DNA from: Streptomyces malaysiensis subsp. samsunensis
GTDB lineage: Bacteria; Actinomycetota; Actinomycetes; Streptomycetales; Streptomycetaceae
Reading direction: 5' to 3'
Assembly: GCF_024519315.1 (NCBI RefSeq)
Contig: NZ_JANIIC010000019.1
Span: forward strand, 62,001 to 126,000
Length of the DNA stretch: 64,000 nucleotides
The position numbers were made by a program, and so were the translations under genes. Positions 18,808 to 26,920 of the stretch are shown piece by piece. How positions within the stretch are numbered: the first letter of the stretch is position 1; each line of letters begins with the position of its first letter. The notes below the pieces were generated by a model, which saw only the letters and a list, made by a program, of their open reading frames with translations, did no database searches and was not told the DNA's origin.

Positions 18808-20454
18808 CTAGATCGAGGCCGTGGCCAGTGCCTCACCCCCCTCCTCGGCCATGGGCCGGCCTCCGCGTATCTCGCACCGCCGCCCGGTGAACCGGCTGCG
18901 CAGCAGCCGGTCGTGCGAGACCACCACCAGCGCCCCGGTCCACTGGGCCAGTGCCTCCTCCAGCTCCTCTACCAGGCCGAGGGCGAGATGGTTGGTCGGC
19001 TCGTCGAGCAGCAGCAGATCGGCGGGGCGGGCCAGCAGCCGGGCGAGCGCCAGCCGGCGGCGCTGGCCCGCGGAGAGCGATCCCACCGGGACATGGAGAT
19101 CGTCCGAGCGGAACAGCCCGTAGGACAGCAGCAGGGTGGCCTGCTCCTCCGGCGTCCCCGGCAGTCCACGGCCGAAGGCCGGTAGCAACCGCTCCCGGGG
19201 CCGGGCCACCGGTATCTCCTGGGCGAGATAGCCGACCCTTCCCCGGCGGACCACCCGCCCCGCCTCCGGTTTCTCCACCCCGGCCATGACCCGCAGCAGG
19301 GTGGATTTGCCCGCGCCGTTCGCCCCGTGGACGAGCAGCCTCTCTCCGGCCACCACGGTGAGCCGGTCCACCGCCAGCCGCTCCCCCACGCGAACATCGT
19401 GGAGATCGACGAGCACACCGTCCGCCGTGCCCCCGGCGGGCAGCGCCGAGAACCTCAGCGGCTCCGGCGGGCGCGGCACCGGGTCCTCCTGGAGCCTGCG
19501 CAGCCTCTCCCGGGCGTTCCGCACCCTGCTGGACACCGAGGACTGCACGCGTCCCCGATCCCGGTCGTAGGCCATTTTGTTGCCGTCCTTCATGCCACGG
19601 CCCGGGGCGACCCGGCGTGCGACGGTGGTGGCGGCCTCGGCCAGCGCGGCCGTCTCCGCGCACCACTCCTCGTATGCCTGCTCCCAGCGGCGGCGCGCGG
19701 CGATCCGCTCGGCGACGAATCCGCCGTACCCCCCGCCGTAGCGCACCAGGGCGCGCCGGTCCGCGTCCACCTCGATGATCGCGGTCGCCACCCGCTCCAG
19801 GAAGACCCGGTCGTGGGAGACCGCGAGGACGGTACCCGGATGCCCCCGCAGGGCCTCCTCCAGCCAGCTGAGCGCGGCGCCGTCGAGGTGATTGGTCGGC
19901 TCGTCCAGCAGCATCACTTCGGGGGCGGCGGCGATCAGGCAGGCGAGCCCGAGCCGGGCCTGCTCACCGCCCGACAGACTGCCGAGCCGGCGCTCGTACC
20001 CGATGCCGCCGAGCCCCAGACCGTGCAGGGCCTTCTCCACCCGGGCATCCGCCTCATAGCCACCGCGGGCCTCGAACGCGGTGAGCAGATCGCCGTACGC
20101 GGCGAGCGCCTCGGGGGCACCGCCGCCGAGATCCGCCTCCAGCTCGCGCAGCCCGCGCTCCATGGCGCGCACCTCGGCGAGGGCGGCGTCCACCGCGTCG
20201 CGCACCGTGTGGTCCGGGGGCAGCTCGGGCGTCTGGCCGAGGTGCCCTATGCCGCCGTCGGCCACCGTCACCACGGGGCCGTCGTCGGGCAATTCACTCC
20301 CGGCCAGCAGCCGCAGCAGGGTGGACTTACCTGCTCCGTTCTCCCCCACGACGCCGACACGCTCCCCGGGCCGCACCGCGAGGGACACGTCGTCGAGCAG
20401 CAGCCGGCCACCCCGGGACAGCGTGACGCCTCGCAGCGAGATCTGTGTGGGCAC
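18808..20454 (-). CDS. ABC-F family ATPase (possible ribosome-protection protein)
   Basis: This soluble duplicated ABC ATPase has no membrane segments, and 548 residues is typical for ABC-F. Domain 1 has GENGAGKSTLLRLL, signature LSGGEQARLGLA and LLDEPTNHLDGAALSWLEE; domain 2 has GANGAGKSTLLRVM, LSAGQRRRLALARLLA and LLLDEPTNHLALGLVEELE. Between them (about 225-330) is a charged P-site-tRNA-interaction-type linker with RGMKDGNKMAYDRDRGRVQSS. Related actinomycete proteins such as TlrC give macrolide resistance by displacing drug from the ribosome, so resistance is possible but unproven. GTG at 20454 follows GGAGG. A divergent TetR gene and twin operators suggest drug- or metabolite-inducible control. 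Confidence 0.85.
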   Translation of the reverse strand: MPTQISLRGVTLSRGGRLLLDDVSLAVRPGERVGVVGENGAGKSTLLRLLAGSELPDDGPVVTVADGGIGHLGQTPELPPDHTVRDAVDAALAEVRAMERGLRELEADLGGGAPEALAAYGDLLTAFEARGGYEADARVEKALHGLGLGGIGYERRLGSLSGGEQARLGLACLIAAAPEVMLLDEPTNHLDGAALSWLEEALRGHPGTVLAVSHDRVFLERVATAIIEVDADRRALVRYGGGYGGFVAERIAARRRWEQAYEEWCAETAALAEAATTVARRVAPGRGMKDGNKMAYDRDRGRVQSSVSSRVRNARERLRRLQEDPVPRPPEPLRFSALPAGGTADGVLVDLHDVRVGERLAVDRLTVVAGERLLVHGANGAGKSTLLRVMAGVEKPEAGRVVRRGRVGYLAQEIPVARPRERLLPAFGRGLPGTPEEQATLLLSYGLFRSDDLHVPVGSLSAGQRRRLALARLLARPADLLLLDEPTNHLALGLVEELEEALAQWTGALVVVSHDRLLRSRFTGRRCEIRGGRPMAEEGGEALATASI

Positions 20455-20512
20455 AGGGCGTACCTCCAAGCACGCGACCACATGCGGCTATCCGAACCGC
20501 ACGCTACAAACA

Positions 20513-20524
20513 CAACTGAAGTTG
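20513..20524. promoter_or_regulatory. Operator copy 1 between ABC-F and TetR genes
   Basis: CAACTGAAGTTG is an inverted repeat (arms CAACT/AGTTG, centre GA). It lies 58 bases upstream of the ABC-F start. An almost identical site lies exactly 48 bases away. TetR-family repressors commonly bind such repeats; assignment to the adjacent TetR gene is inferred. Confidence 0.6.
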
Positions 20525-20560
20525 CATTACCCTCACCATGACACGGCAAACCAACTAACA

Positions 20561-20572
20561 CAACTGGAGTTG
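20561..20572. promoter_or_regulatory. Operator copy 2 overlapping the TetR ribosome-binding site
   Basis: CAACTGGAGTTG repeats the first site with one centre base changed; the surrounding ACA-prefix and TGCA-suffix are also shared. It covers the TGGAG ribosome-binding sequence of the TetR gene, which would give autorepression. A possible half-site, CAACTAACA, lies just before it. Confidence 0.6.
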
Positions 20573-20575
20573 CAC

Positions 20576-21202
20576 TTGTCCACAGAAAGCGCCACCCCGA
20601 CGCCGGGCACCGTCCGCCCCGGAGGGCGCACCGCGCGCACCCGCTCGGCGGTGCGCGACGCCGTGCTCACCGGCCTCGCCGAGCACGGCTATCCCGGTCT
20701 GACCGTGGAGTACGTCGCCGAGCACTCCGGCGTCCACAAGACGACCGTCTACCGGCGCTGGGGCAGTGTCGAGGGGCTCGTGGCGGACGCGCTCGACCTC
20801 GCGGGCGAGGACGCCTGGACGCCGCCCGACACCGGAAGCCTTGAGGGTGATCTACGTGCTCTCGCCCGCGAGGTGACCGAGACCTTCGGCAGCGCGTCGG
20901 CCGCCGCCGCGCCGACCGCCTTCATCGCGGCCGCGTTCCAGTCCGAACGCGCGGCCGAGGCGCTGCACACCTTCTACACCGGGCGCTTCGACCGGTGTGA
21001 ATCCGTGGTGCGGCGGGCCGTCGACCGGGGCGAGGCCCCATCCGGCACCGACGCCGCGTCGGTCGTACGCGCCGTCTCCGCGCCCTTGTTCTTCCGGGCA
21101 CTCATCACCCGTGAGCCCATCGACACGCCGCTCGCCGACCAGACGGCGACCGCCGTCGCCACCGCGGTCCGGGCCGGGGCGTATCTCCCCGACCGCCGCT
21201 GA
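20576..21202 (+). CDS. TetR-family transcriptional repressor
   Basis: This 208-residue regulator has an N-terminal helix-turn-helix (about 25-75: AVLTGLAEHGYPGLTVEYVAEHSGVHKTTVYRRWGSVEGLVADAL) and a C-terminal ligand-binding domain of the AcrR/TetR_C type with APLFFRALITREPID. TTG at 20576 is chosen because TGGAG lies six bases upstream and the frame further upstream runs through the ABC-F gene on the other strand. The divergent ABC-F gene is the likely target. The two palindromes in the 121-base divergent region suit a repressor controlling both genes. The inducer is unknown but could be a ribosome-targeting compound. Confidence 0.85.
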   Translation: MSTESATPTPGTVRPGGRTARTRSAVRDAVLTGLAEHGYPGLTVEYVAEHSGVHKTTVYRRWGSVEGLVADALDLAGEDAWTPPDTGSLEGDLRALAREVTETFGSASAAAAPTAFIAAAFQSERAAEALHTFYTGRFDRCESVVRRAVDRGEAPSGTDAASVVRAVSAPLFFRALITREPIDTPLADQTATAVATAVRAGAYLPDRR

Positions 21203-21242
21203 CCAGACCGCCCTGGGAGCGGCAGGGTTCCGCGTCCCGCCC

Positions 21243-21848
21243 TCACACCGTCCAGGCGGACTCGATCCGAACGACGTCACCGGTGATCGCCGCCACATCC
21301 GCTTCCGTCTGCGCGCGCAGGCCGAGCCGCTCGACCCGCTCCACGCGGTACTTTCCGTGCTCGGCCGCCGAGTCCCACAGCGACAGGACCATGAACTCGT
21401 TCCCCGGTGCCTCGCCGAACACCCCGCGCAACATTCCGGGTGACCCGGCCATGGCCGGATTCCACACCTTCTCCTGCACCAGCGTGAAGTGTTCCACCCG
21501 GTCGGGGCGCACACGGCAGTGCGCGACACGCACCACATCCGCGTCGGAGAAGCGTGGCTCGAAGCCGACCTTCACATCGAAGCGGTGCTCGAACAGCCGG
21601 ACTTGCATATCCCTGTACGTGCCCGACTGCGCGGCCGCCAGCCGGTCGTGTGAGCGCGCCATGAAGGAGTCGTAGAACGCCCGGCTCTCCCAGAACGAGA
21701 AGACATGCGCCACATCCGGCCGCCCCCGGCTCCAGCCACCGCCCTGCCCCCGGAATCCCGGTTCGCCGGGCAACCCCGCCCACTTCCGCTGCCCCCGCTC
21801 GAAACCCGGGCGGTCCACCACGGTGCAACGAATCCACTTGACCAGCAC
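21243..21848 (-). CDS. YdbC/DUF4937-type dimeric alpha-beta barrel protein
   Basis: The 201-residue protein has two related halves: first MLVKWIRCTVVDRPGF with VAHVFSFWESRAFYDSFM, second VVRVAHCRVRPDRVEHF with FMVLSLWDSAAEHGKYRVE. Each half fits an antibiotic-biosynthesis-monooxygenase-like ferredoxin fold. The function is unknown; small-ligand binding or heme-associated activity are possibilities only. GTG at 21848 follows AGGATGG with a suitable spacer. It is convergent with the TetR gene, with 40 bases between. Confidence 0.7.
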   Translation of the reverse strand: MLVKWIRCTVVDRPGFERGQRKWAGLPGEPGFRGQGGGWSRGRPDVAHVFSFWESRAFYDSFMARSHDRLAAAQSGTYRDMQVRLFEHRFDVKVGFEPRFSDADVVRVAHCRVRPDRVEHFTLVQEKVWNPAMAGSPGMLRGVFGEAPGNEFMVLSLWDSAAEHGKYRVERVERLGLRAQTEADVAAITGDVVRIESAWTV

Positions 21849-21970
21849 CGCGCCATCCTACGGCGGTGCGGTGGCCCTCATCACATACCGGAGAGTCCGC
21901 CCCCGTTTGGGCATCGCACCATACGGCGCCCGAAGACGAACGTGGATGGAGACAGATGGAGACTGACGGC

Positions 21971-22004
21971 GGCGGGGCGCGAGCCCGAAGGCCCGCGCCC
22001 CGCC
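21971..22004 (-). terminator. Strong hairpin terminator of nrdJ
   Basis: Perfect 11-base arms GGCGGGGCGCG and CGCGCCCCGCC, with an inner GCC/GGC pairing in the loop. It starts 26 bases after the nrdJ stop. Confidence 0.75.
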
Positions 22005-22029
22005 CCGGATGTCATCCGTAAGGACGCGA

Positions 22030-24894
22030 TCAGCTACAGCCGCTCGTCGAACCGCAGCCCTCGCACAGGTAGCAGCTGCCCGCACGGCGCATCTTGGTGC
22101 CGCAGGAGAAGCAGAGCGGAGCGTCCGCGTTCAACCCCATCTGGATCTCGACCAGTTCGGTCGAGCTGTGGGCCTCCCTCGCCGACCCGTTCGTGGTCCG
22201 CGGCTTGGACGTGCTGCCCTTGGGGGCCTCCACCACATGGCGCGGCGCCGACTGGGCCAGGCCCTCGACGTCCACCTCGTCGTCGGCGGCCTCGTAGGAC
22301 CCCGTCTCCAGGTGGCGCTGGCGCTCCTCGGCGGAGTGGATGCCGAGCGCCGAGCGGGTCTCGAAGGGCAGGAAGTCCAGCGCCAGCCGGCGGAAGATGT
22401 AGTCGACGATCGACTGCGCCATCCGCACATCCGGGTCGTCCGTCATACCGGCCGGCTCGAAGCGCATGTTGGTGAACTTCGAGACGTAGGTCTCCAGCGG
22501 CACGCCGTACTGAAGACCGACCGACACGGCGATCGAGAAGGCGTCCATCATGCCCGCCAGGGTCGAGCCCTGCTTGGACATCTTCAGGAAGACCTCACCG
22601 AGACCGTCGTCCGGGTAGGAATTGGCGGTCATATAGCCCTCGGCGCCGCCCACCGTGAAGGAGGTGGTGATGCCGGGACGGCCCTTGGGGAGGCGCCTGC
22701 GGACCGGGCGGTACTCGACGACCTTCTCGACCTCGGGCTCGGCCTGCTCCTTCTCCTCCTTCTTCTTGGCGGAGAGCGGCTGACCGACCTTGCAGTTGTC
22801 GCGGTAGATCGCCAGCGCCTTGATGCCGAGCTTCCAGCCCTCGAAGTAGATCTCCTCGATCTCCTCGACGGTAGCCGACTCCGGCATGTTGACCGTCTTG
22901 GAGATCGCGCCGGAGAGGAACGGCTGGGCGGCGGCCATCATCCGCACATGGCCCATCGGCGAGATGGAGCGCTCGCCCATCGCGCAGTCGAAGACCTCGT
23001 AGTGCTCGGGCTTCAGCCCCGGCGCGTCGATCACATTGCCGTTGTCGGCGATGTGGGCGACGATCGCCTCGACCTGCTCCTCCTGGTAGCCGAGCCGCTT
23101 GAGCGCCTTGGGGACCGTGTTGTTCACGATCTGCATGGAGCCGCCGCCGACCAGCTTCTTGAACTTGACCAGGGCCAGGTCCGGCTCGACGCCCGTGGTG
23201 TCGCAGTCCATCATCAGGCCGATGGTGCCGGTCGGCGCGAGCACCGACGCCTGGGCGTTGCGGAAGCCGTTCTTCTCGCCGAGGCGCAGGACGTCCTGCC
23301 ATGCCTCGGTGGCCGCGGCCCAGACCGGGGTGTCCAGGTCGTCCATGCGCTTGGCCACGGCATTGGCGTCCGAGTGCTGCTTCATGACGCGCTTGTGGGC
23401 GTCCGCGTTACGGGCGTAGCCGTCGTACGGGCCGACCACGGCGGCGAGCTCCGCGGAGCGCTTGTACGAGGTGCCGGTCATCAGGGAGGTGATCGCTCCG
23501 GCCAGGGCCCGGCCGCCGTCGCTGTCGTAGGCATGGCCGGTGGCCATCAGCAGGGCGCCCAGGTTGGCGTAGCCGATGCCCAGCTGGCGGAAGGCGCGGG
23601 TGGTCTCGCCGATCTTCTCGGTCGGGAAGTCCGCGAAGCAGATGGAGATGTCCATCGCGGTGATGACCAGCTCGACGACCTTGGCGAAGCGCTCGGCGTC
23701 GAAGCGCTGGTTGCCCGCGTCGTCGTCCTGGAGGAACTTCATCAGGTTGAGCGAGGCGAGGTTGCACGAGGAGTTGTCCAGGTGCATGTACTCGCTGCAC
23801 GGGTTGGACGCGGTGATCCGGCCCGACTCCGGTGAGGTGTGCCAGTGGTTGATGGTGTCGTCGTACTGGATCCCCGGGTCGGCGCAGGCCCAGGCCGCCT
23901 CGGCCATCTTGCGGAAGAGCGACTTGGCGTCGACCTCCTCGATGGGCTCACCGGTCATCCGGCTGCGCAGCCCGAATGACGCGCCGGACTCCACGGCCTT
24001 CATGAACGTGTCGTTCACGCGGACGGAGTTGTTGGCGTTCTGGTACTGGACGGACGTGATGTCGTCGCCGCCCAGGTCCATGTCGAAGCCCGCGTCGCGC
24101 AGGGCGCGGATCTTCTCCTCCTCCTTGACCTTGGTCTCGATGAACGCCTCGACGTCCGGGTGATCGACGTCGAGCACGACCATCTTGGCGGCCCGGCGGG
24201 TGGCGCCGCCCGACTTGATCGTTCCGGCGGAGGCGTCGGCGCCGCGCATGAAGGAGACGGGTCCTGAGGCGTTGCCGCCCGAGGAGAGGAGTTCCTTGGA
24301 GGAGCGGATGCGGGAGAGGTTCAGGCCGGCGCCGGAGCCGCCCTTGAAGATCATCCCCTCTTCCTTGTACCAGTCCAGGATCGACTCCATGGAGTCGTCC
24401 ACGGAGAGGATGAAGCAGGCGCTGACCTGCTGCGGCTGCTGGGTGCCGACGTTGAACCAGACAGGCGAGTTGAAGCTGAAGACCTGGTGCAGCAGCGCGT
24501 AGGTGAGCTCGTGGTCGAAGATCTCGGCGTCCGCGGGCGAGGCGAAGTAGCCATTGTCCTCACCGGCCTTGCGGTAGGTGCGCACCACGCGGTCGATGAG
24601 CTGCTTCAGGCTCGCCTCCCGCTCCGGGGAACCCACCGCGCCGCGGAAGTACTTGCTCGTGACGATGTTGACCGCGTTCACCGACCAGAAGTCGGGGAAC
24701 TCCACGCCGCGCTGCTCGAAGTTGACCGAACCGTCGCGCCAGTTGGTCATGACGACGTCACGGCGCTCCCAGACCACCTCGTCGTACGGATGCACGCCGG
24801 GGGTGGTGTGAATGCGCTCGATGCGCAGACCCTTGTTCGCTTTGCTTCCCTTGGAGCGGGAGCCTCGTGCCGGGCCGCTCGTCGTCTCTGTCAT
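22030..24894 (-). CDS. nrdJ: Adenosylcobalamin-dependent (class II) ribonucleoside-diphosphate reductase
   Basis: NrdJ makes deoxyribonucleotides with coenzyme B12 and needs no oxygen-derived radical subunit. The 954-residue product contains the catalytic barrel with CFILSVDDSMESI, the active-site region NPCSEYMHLDNSSCNLASLNL, and ASVLAPTGTIGLMMDCDTTGVEPDLALVKFK. A C-terminal region ends in a Cys-rich zinc-ribbon tail (CFSCGTKM ... CYLCEGCGS). ATG at 24894 follows GGGAGG closely; the longer open frame upstream has no ribosome-binding site. It is the second gene after nrdR, 114 bases downstream. A small hairpin (GGGCG-AAAA-CGCCC, 24910-24923) lies before it. In S. coelicolor the same operon exists beside a separate oxygen-dependent class I enzyme. 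Confidence 0.96.
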   Translation of the reverse strand: MTETTSGPARGSRSKGSKANKGLRIERIHTTPGVHPYDEVVWERRDVVMTNWRDGSVNFEQRGVEFPDFWSVNAVNIVTSKYFRGAVGSPEREASLKQLIDRVVRTYRKAGEDNGYFASPADAEIFDHELTYALLHQVFSFNSPVWFNVGTQQPQQVSACFILSVDDSMESILDWYKEEGMIFKGGSGAGLNLSRIRSSKELLSSGGNASGPVSFMRGADASAGTIKSGGATRRAAKMVVLDVDHPDVEAFIETKVKEEEKIRALRDAGFDMDLGGDDITSVQYQNANNSVRVNDTFMKAVESGASFGLRSRMTGEPIEEVDAKSLFRKMAEAAWACADPGIQYDDTINHWHTSPESGRITASNPCSEYMHLDNSSCNLASLNLMKFLQDDDAGNQRFDAERFAKVVELVITAMDISICFADFPTEKIGETTRAFRQLGIGYANLGALLMATGHAYDSDGGRALAGAITSLMTGTSYKRSAELAAVVGPYDGYARNADAHKRVMKQHSDANAVAKRMDDLDTPVWAAATEAWQDVLRLGEKNGFRNAQASVLAPTGTIGLMMDCDTTGVEPDLALVKFKKLVGGGSMQIVNNTVPKALKRLGYQEEQVEAIVAHIADNGNVIDAPGLKPEHYEVFDCAMGERSISPMGHVRMMAAAQPFLSGAISKTVNMPESATVEEIEEIYFEGWKLGIKALAIYRDNCKVGQPLSAKKKEEKEQAEPEVEKVVEYRPVRRRLPKGRPGITTSFTVGGAEGYMTANSYPDDGLGEVFLKMSKQGSTLAGMMDAFSIAVSVGLQYGVPLETYVSKFTNMRFEPAGMTDDPDVRMAQSIVDYIFRRLALDFLPFETRSALGIHSAEERQRHLETGSYEAADDEVDVEGLAQSAPRHVVEAPKGSTSKPRTTNGSAREAHSSTELVEIQMGLNADAPLCFSCGTKMRRAGSCYLCEGCGSTSGCS

Positions 24895-25008
24895 TCCGCC
24901 TCCCTGTACGGGCGAAAACGCCCTGATGTGCCCATTTCTTCCCCAGGCACGGTGTCTGTCTTTCACCCGGATGCGCCAAGCGCCCCGGGCGGGTGTATGG
25001 GCCGCCGG

Positions 25009-25530
25009 TCAGTCGGCGGCGATGGCCGGCGCGGGGGCCTCCGCGGCCCCTTCGGCGCCGGACCCGCGGTCGTGCGCGGGAGGCCGTTGCTGGTCACGCA
25101 GCTCCGCGACGGCGGCCTCGAAGTCCTCGAGGGAGTCGAAGGCGCGGTAGACGGAGGCGAAGCGGAGGTAGGCGACGAGGTCGAGCTTCTGGAGCGGACC
25201 GAGTATGGCGAGCCCGACGTCATGGGTGGACAGCTCGGCGCTGCCGGTGGCCCGGACCGCCTCTTCCACCTGCTGACCGAGCTTGGCAAGGGCGTCCTCG
25301 GTGACCGGACGACCCTGGCACGCTTTGCGCACCCCCGAAATGACCTTGTCGCGGCTGAAGGGCTCGGTGACCCCGCTCCGCTTGATCACCATCAGTGACG
25401 CGGTCTCCACGGTCGTGAAGCGGCGCGAGCAGTCGGGGCACTGGCGGCGCCTGCGGATCGAGCAGCCGTCATCCGTGGTGCGGCTGTCGACGACACGGCT
25501 GTCGGGGTGCCGGCAGAAGGGGCAGTGCAT
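25009..25530 (-). CDS. nrdR: Transcriptional repressor NrdR
   Basis: NrdR senses ATP/dATP and represses ribonucleotide reductase genes. The 173-residue protein has an N-terminal zinc ribbon ([15 protein letters not shown] ... [12 protein letters not shown]) and an ATP-cone domain (about 47-137: [29 protein letters not shown]). An Ala/Glu/Pro-rich tail follows. ATG at 25530 gives the invariant MHCPFC start. It heads the nrdR-nrdJ operon and is divergent from lexA across a 451-base region. Two inverted-repeat boxes lie 140-190 bases upstream. Confidence 0.96.
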   Translation of the reverse strand: MHCPFCRHPDSRVVDSRTTDDGCSIRRRRQCPDCSRRFTTVETASLMVIKRSGVTEPFSRDKVISGVRKACQGRPVTEDALAKLGQQVEEAVRATGSAELSTHDVGLAILGPLQKLDLVAYLRFASVYRAFDSLEDFEAAVAELRDQQRPPAHDRGSGAEGAAEAPAPAIAAD

Positions 25531-25671
25531 GGCTCCGATCCCTCCCTCACCCTCAAAAACGGCGCATGACTGAACATGCCTGAACATGCCTGACTAGCCC
25601 CCACCGGGCCGCGAGGCCCGCCGGGACGGCCACAAGCATAAGCGAAAACCTTGGCAGGAAATCCACCAGGG

Positions 25672-25687
25672 ACCACAACCTGTGGGT
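25672..25687. promoter_or_regulatory. Putative NrdR box 1
   Basis: ACCACAACCTGTGGGT contains CACA/TGTG arms. NrdR boxes occur as pairs of 16-base imperfect palindromes about three helical turns apart. Centre-to-centre distance to box 2 is about 33 bases. This box is the weaker of the two. Confidence 0.5.
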
Positions 25688-25703
25688 GGCTTACATCCAT
25701 CAA

Positions 25704-25720
25704 ACCACTAGATCTGGTGT
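25704..25720. promoter_or_regulatory. Putative NrdR box 2
   Basis: CACTAGATCTGGTG is a 14-base palindrome with one mismatched pair, resembling the CACTA-n-TAGTG core of NrdR boxes. It lies about 175 bases upstream of nrdR. Confidence 0.6.
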
Positions 25721-25903
25721 CTGGCACTCAACCGACCCGGATGGCGTGTCACGACTCGGGAGCAGGCACGAGACTACGCGAACCCCGCGCGTCCCGGATT
25801 CATGGGGGTCGGGATGCAAGACTGAGGGCGCCCCACAACGGCCGGACCAAACGGCCCATACACCTAAGCCTGCGATCACGTCAGCCCATCTGCGAAATTT
25901 CAC

Positions 25904-25919
25904 TCGAACGTGTGTTTGG
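25904..25919. promoter_or_regulatory. LexA (SOS) box before lexA
   Basis: TCGAACGTGTGTTTGG matches the actinobacterial SOS box GAAC-n4-GTTC with a single mismatch (GTTT). It lies 63 bases before the lexA start and should mediate autorepression. Confidence 0.75.
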
Positions 25920-25981
25920 CGCAACCTTTCGAAAGCAACTACCGTTGTCCAACTAGGGAGAACATCTCGAGAGGGGCCGTC

Positions 25982-26785
25982 GTGACCACCACCGCAGAGA
26001 GCGCCACTATTACCGCCCAGGAGCGCTCCCAGAGCCGACTCGAACAGACACACGCGATGAACCAGACCCACCCGATGAACGAAGACGCCACGAACCCGGA
26101 GGGGCAGAAGCCCACGCGATCGCTACCAGGGCGACCTCCAGGCATCCGGGCGGACAGCTCAGGGCTGACCGACCGGCAGCGGCGCGTCATCGAGGTCATT
26201 CGCGACTCTGTGCAGCGGCGTGGTTACCCGCCGTCCATGCGGGAGATCGGCCAGGCGGTGGGCCTCTCCAGCACCTCGTCCGTCGCCCATCAGCTGATGG
26301 CTCTGGAGCGGAAGGGCTTTCTGCGACGCGACCCCCATCGGCCCCGGGCCTACGAGGTCCGCGGCTCCGACCAGCCCAGCGCCCAGCCCACGGACACCAC
26401 CGGCAAGCCCGCCGCCTCCTATGTGCCGTTGGTCGGCCGGATCGCGGCCGGTGGGCCGATCCTCGCCGAGGAGTCGGTCGAGGATGTTTTCCCGCTCCCC
26501 CGGCAGCTGGTCGGCGACGGTGAGCTCTTCGTGCTGAAGGTGGTCGGCGACTCCATGATCGAGGCCGCCATCTGCGACGGGGACTGGGTGACGGTGCGCC
26601 GTCAGCCCGTCGCCGAGAACGGCGACATCGTCGCCGCGATGCTCGACGGTGAGGCCACGGTGAAGCGCTTCAAGCGGGAGGACGGCCATGTGTGGCTGCT
26701 CCCGCACAACGCCGCCTACCAGCCGATCCCCGGCGACGAGGCCACCATTCTGGGCAAGGTGGTCGCGGTGTTGCGGCGCGTCTGA
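25982..26785 (+). CDS. lexA: SOS-response repressor LexA
   Basis: LexA represses DNA-damage genes until RecA filaments trigger its self-cleavage. The 267-residue protein has a variable N-terminal extension (about 1-55) longer than in S. coelicolor, and a winged helix ([36 protein letters not shown]). The self-cleavage Ala-Gly is in GRIAAGGP, the catalytic Ser in VVGDSMIEA and the catalytic Lys in [13 protein letters not shown] at 25982 has GAGGGG about six bases upstream and gives the known [12 protein letters not shown]-like start. The extension contains [13 protein letters not shown], a small in-frame expansion between the start and the DNA-binding domain. It is divergent from nrdR. Confidence 0.97.
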   Translation: MTTTAESATITAQERSQSRLEQTHAMNQTHPMNEDATNPEGQKPTRSLPGRPPGIRADSSGLTDRQRRVIEVIRDSVQRRGYPPSMREIGQAVGLSSTSSVAHQLMALERKGFLRRDPHRPRAYEVRGSDQPSAQPTDTTGKPAASYVPLVGRIAAGGPILAEESVEDVFPLPRQLVGDGELFVLKVVGDSMIEAAICDGDWVTVRRQPVAENGDIVAAMLDGEATVKRFKREDGHVWLLPHNAAYQPIPGDEATILGKVVAVLRRV

Positions 26786-26826
26786 GCGCGCCGGATCGAG
26801 GTGCGCTTTCAGCGTGCCCCACGACC

Positions 26827-26860
26827 GGGCCCCGGGACCACTGCGCCGGTTCCGGGGCCC
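26827..26860. terminator. Bidirectional terminator between lexA and the DinG-like gene
   Basis: Nine-base arms GGGCCCCGG and CCGGGGCCC enclose a 16-base loop. On the lexA side it is followed by TGCTGTTT. It lies between two convergent genes, so it can serve both. Confidence 0.7.
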
Positions 26861-26920
26861 TGCTGTTTATGGCGGCCGTCGGGCCGTGGTCGAATGCGCC
26901 GACCGTAGGGCGGCGCCCCG

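Noticed and set aside
20576-20584. TTGTCCACA, the Streptomyces-preferred DnaA box
   Set aside because: It coincides with the start codon and first codons of the TetR gene, so it may be accidental; not counted with the other DnaA boxes.
24895-25981. B12 riboswitch before nrdJ or nrdR
   Set aside because: No conserved cobalamin-riboswitch sequence was recognised. In Streptomyces the B12 riboswitch controls nrdABS, not nrdRJ.
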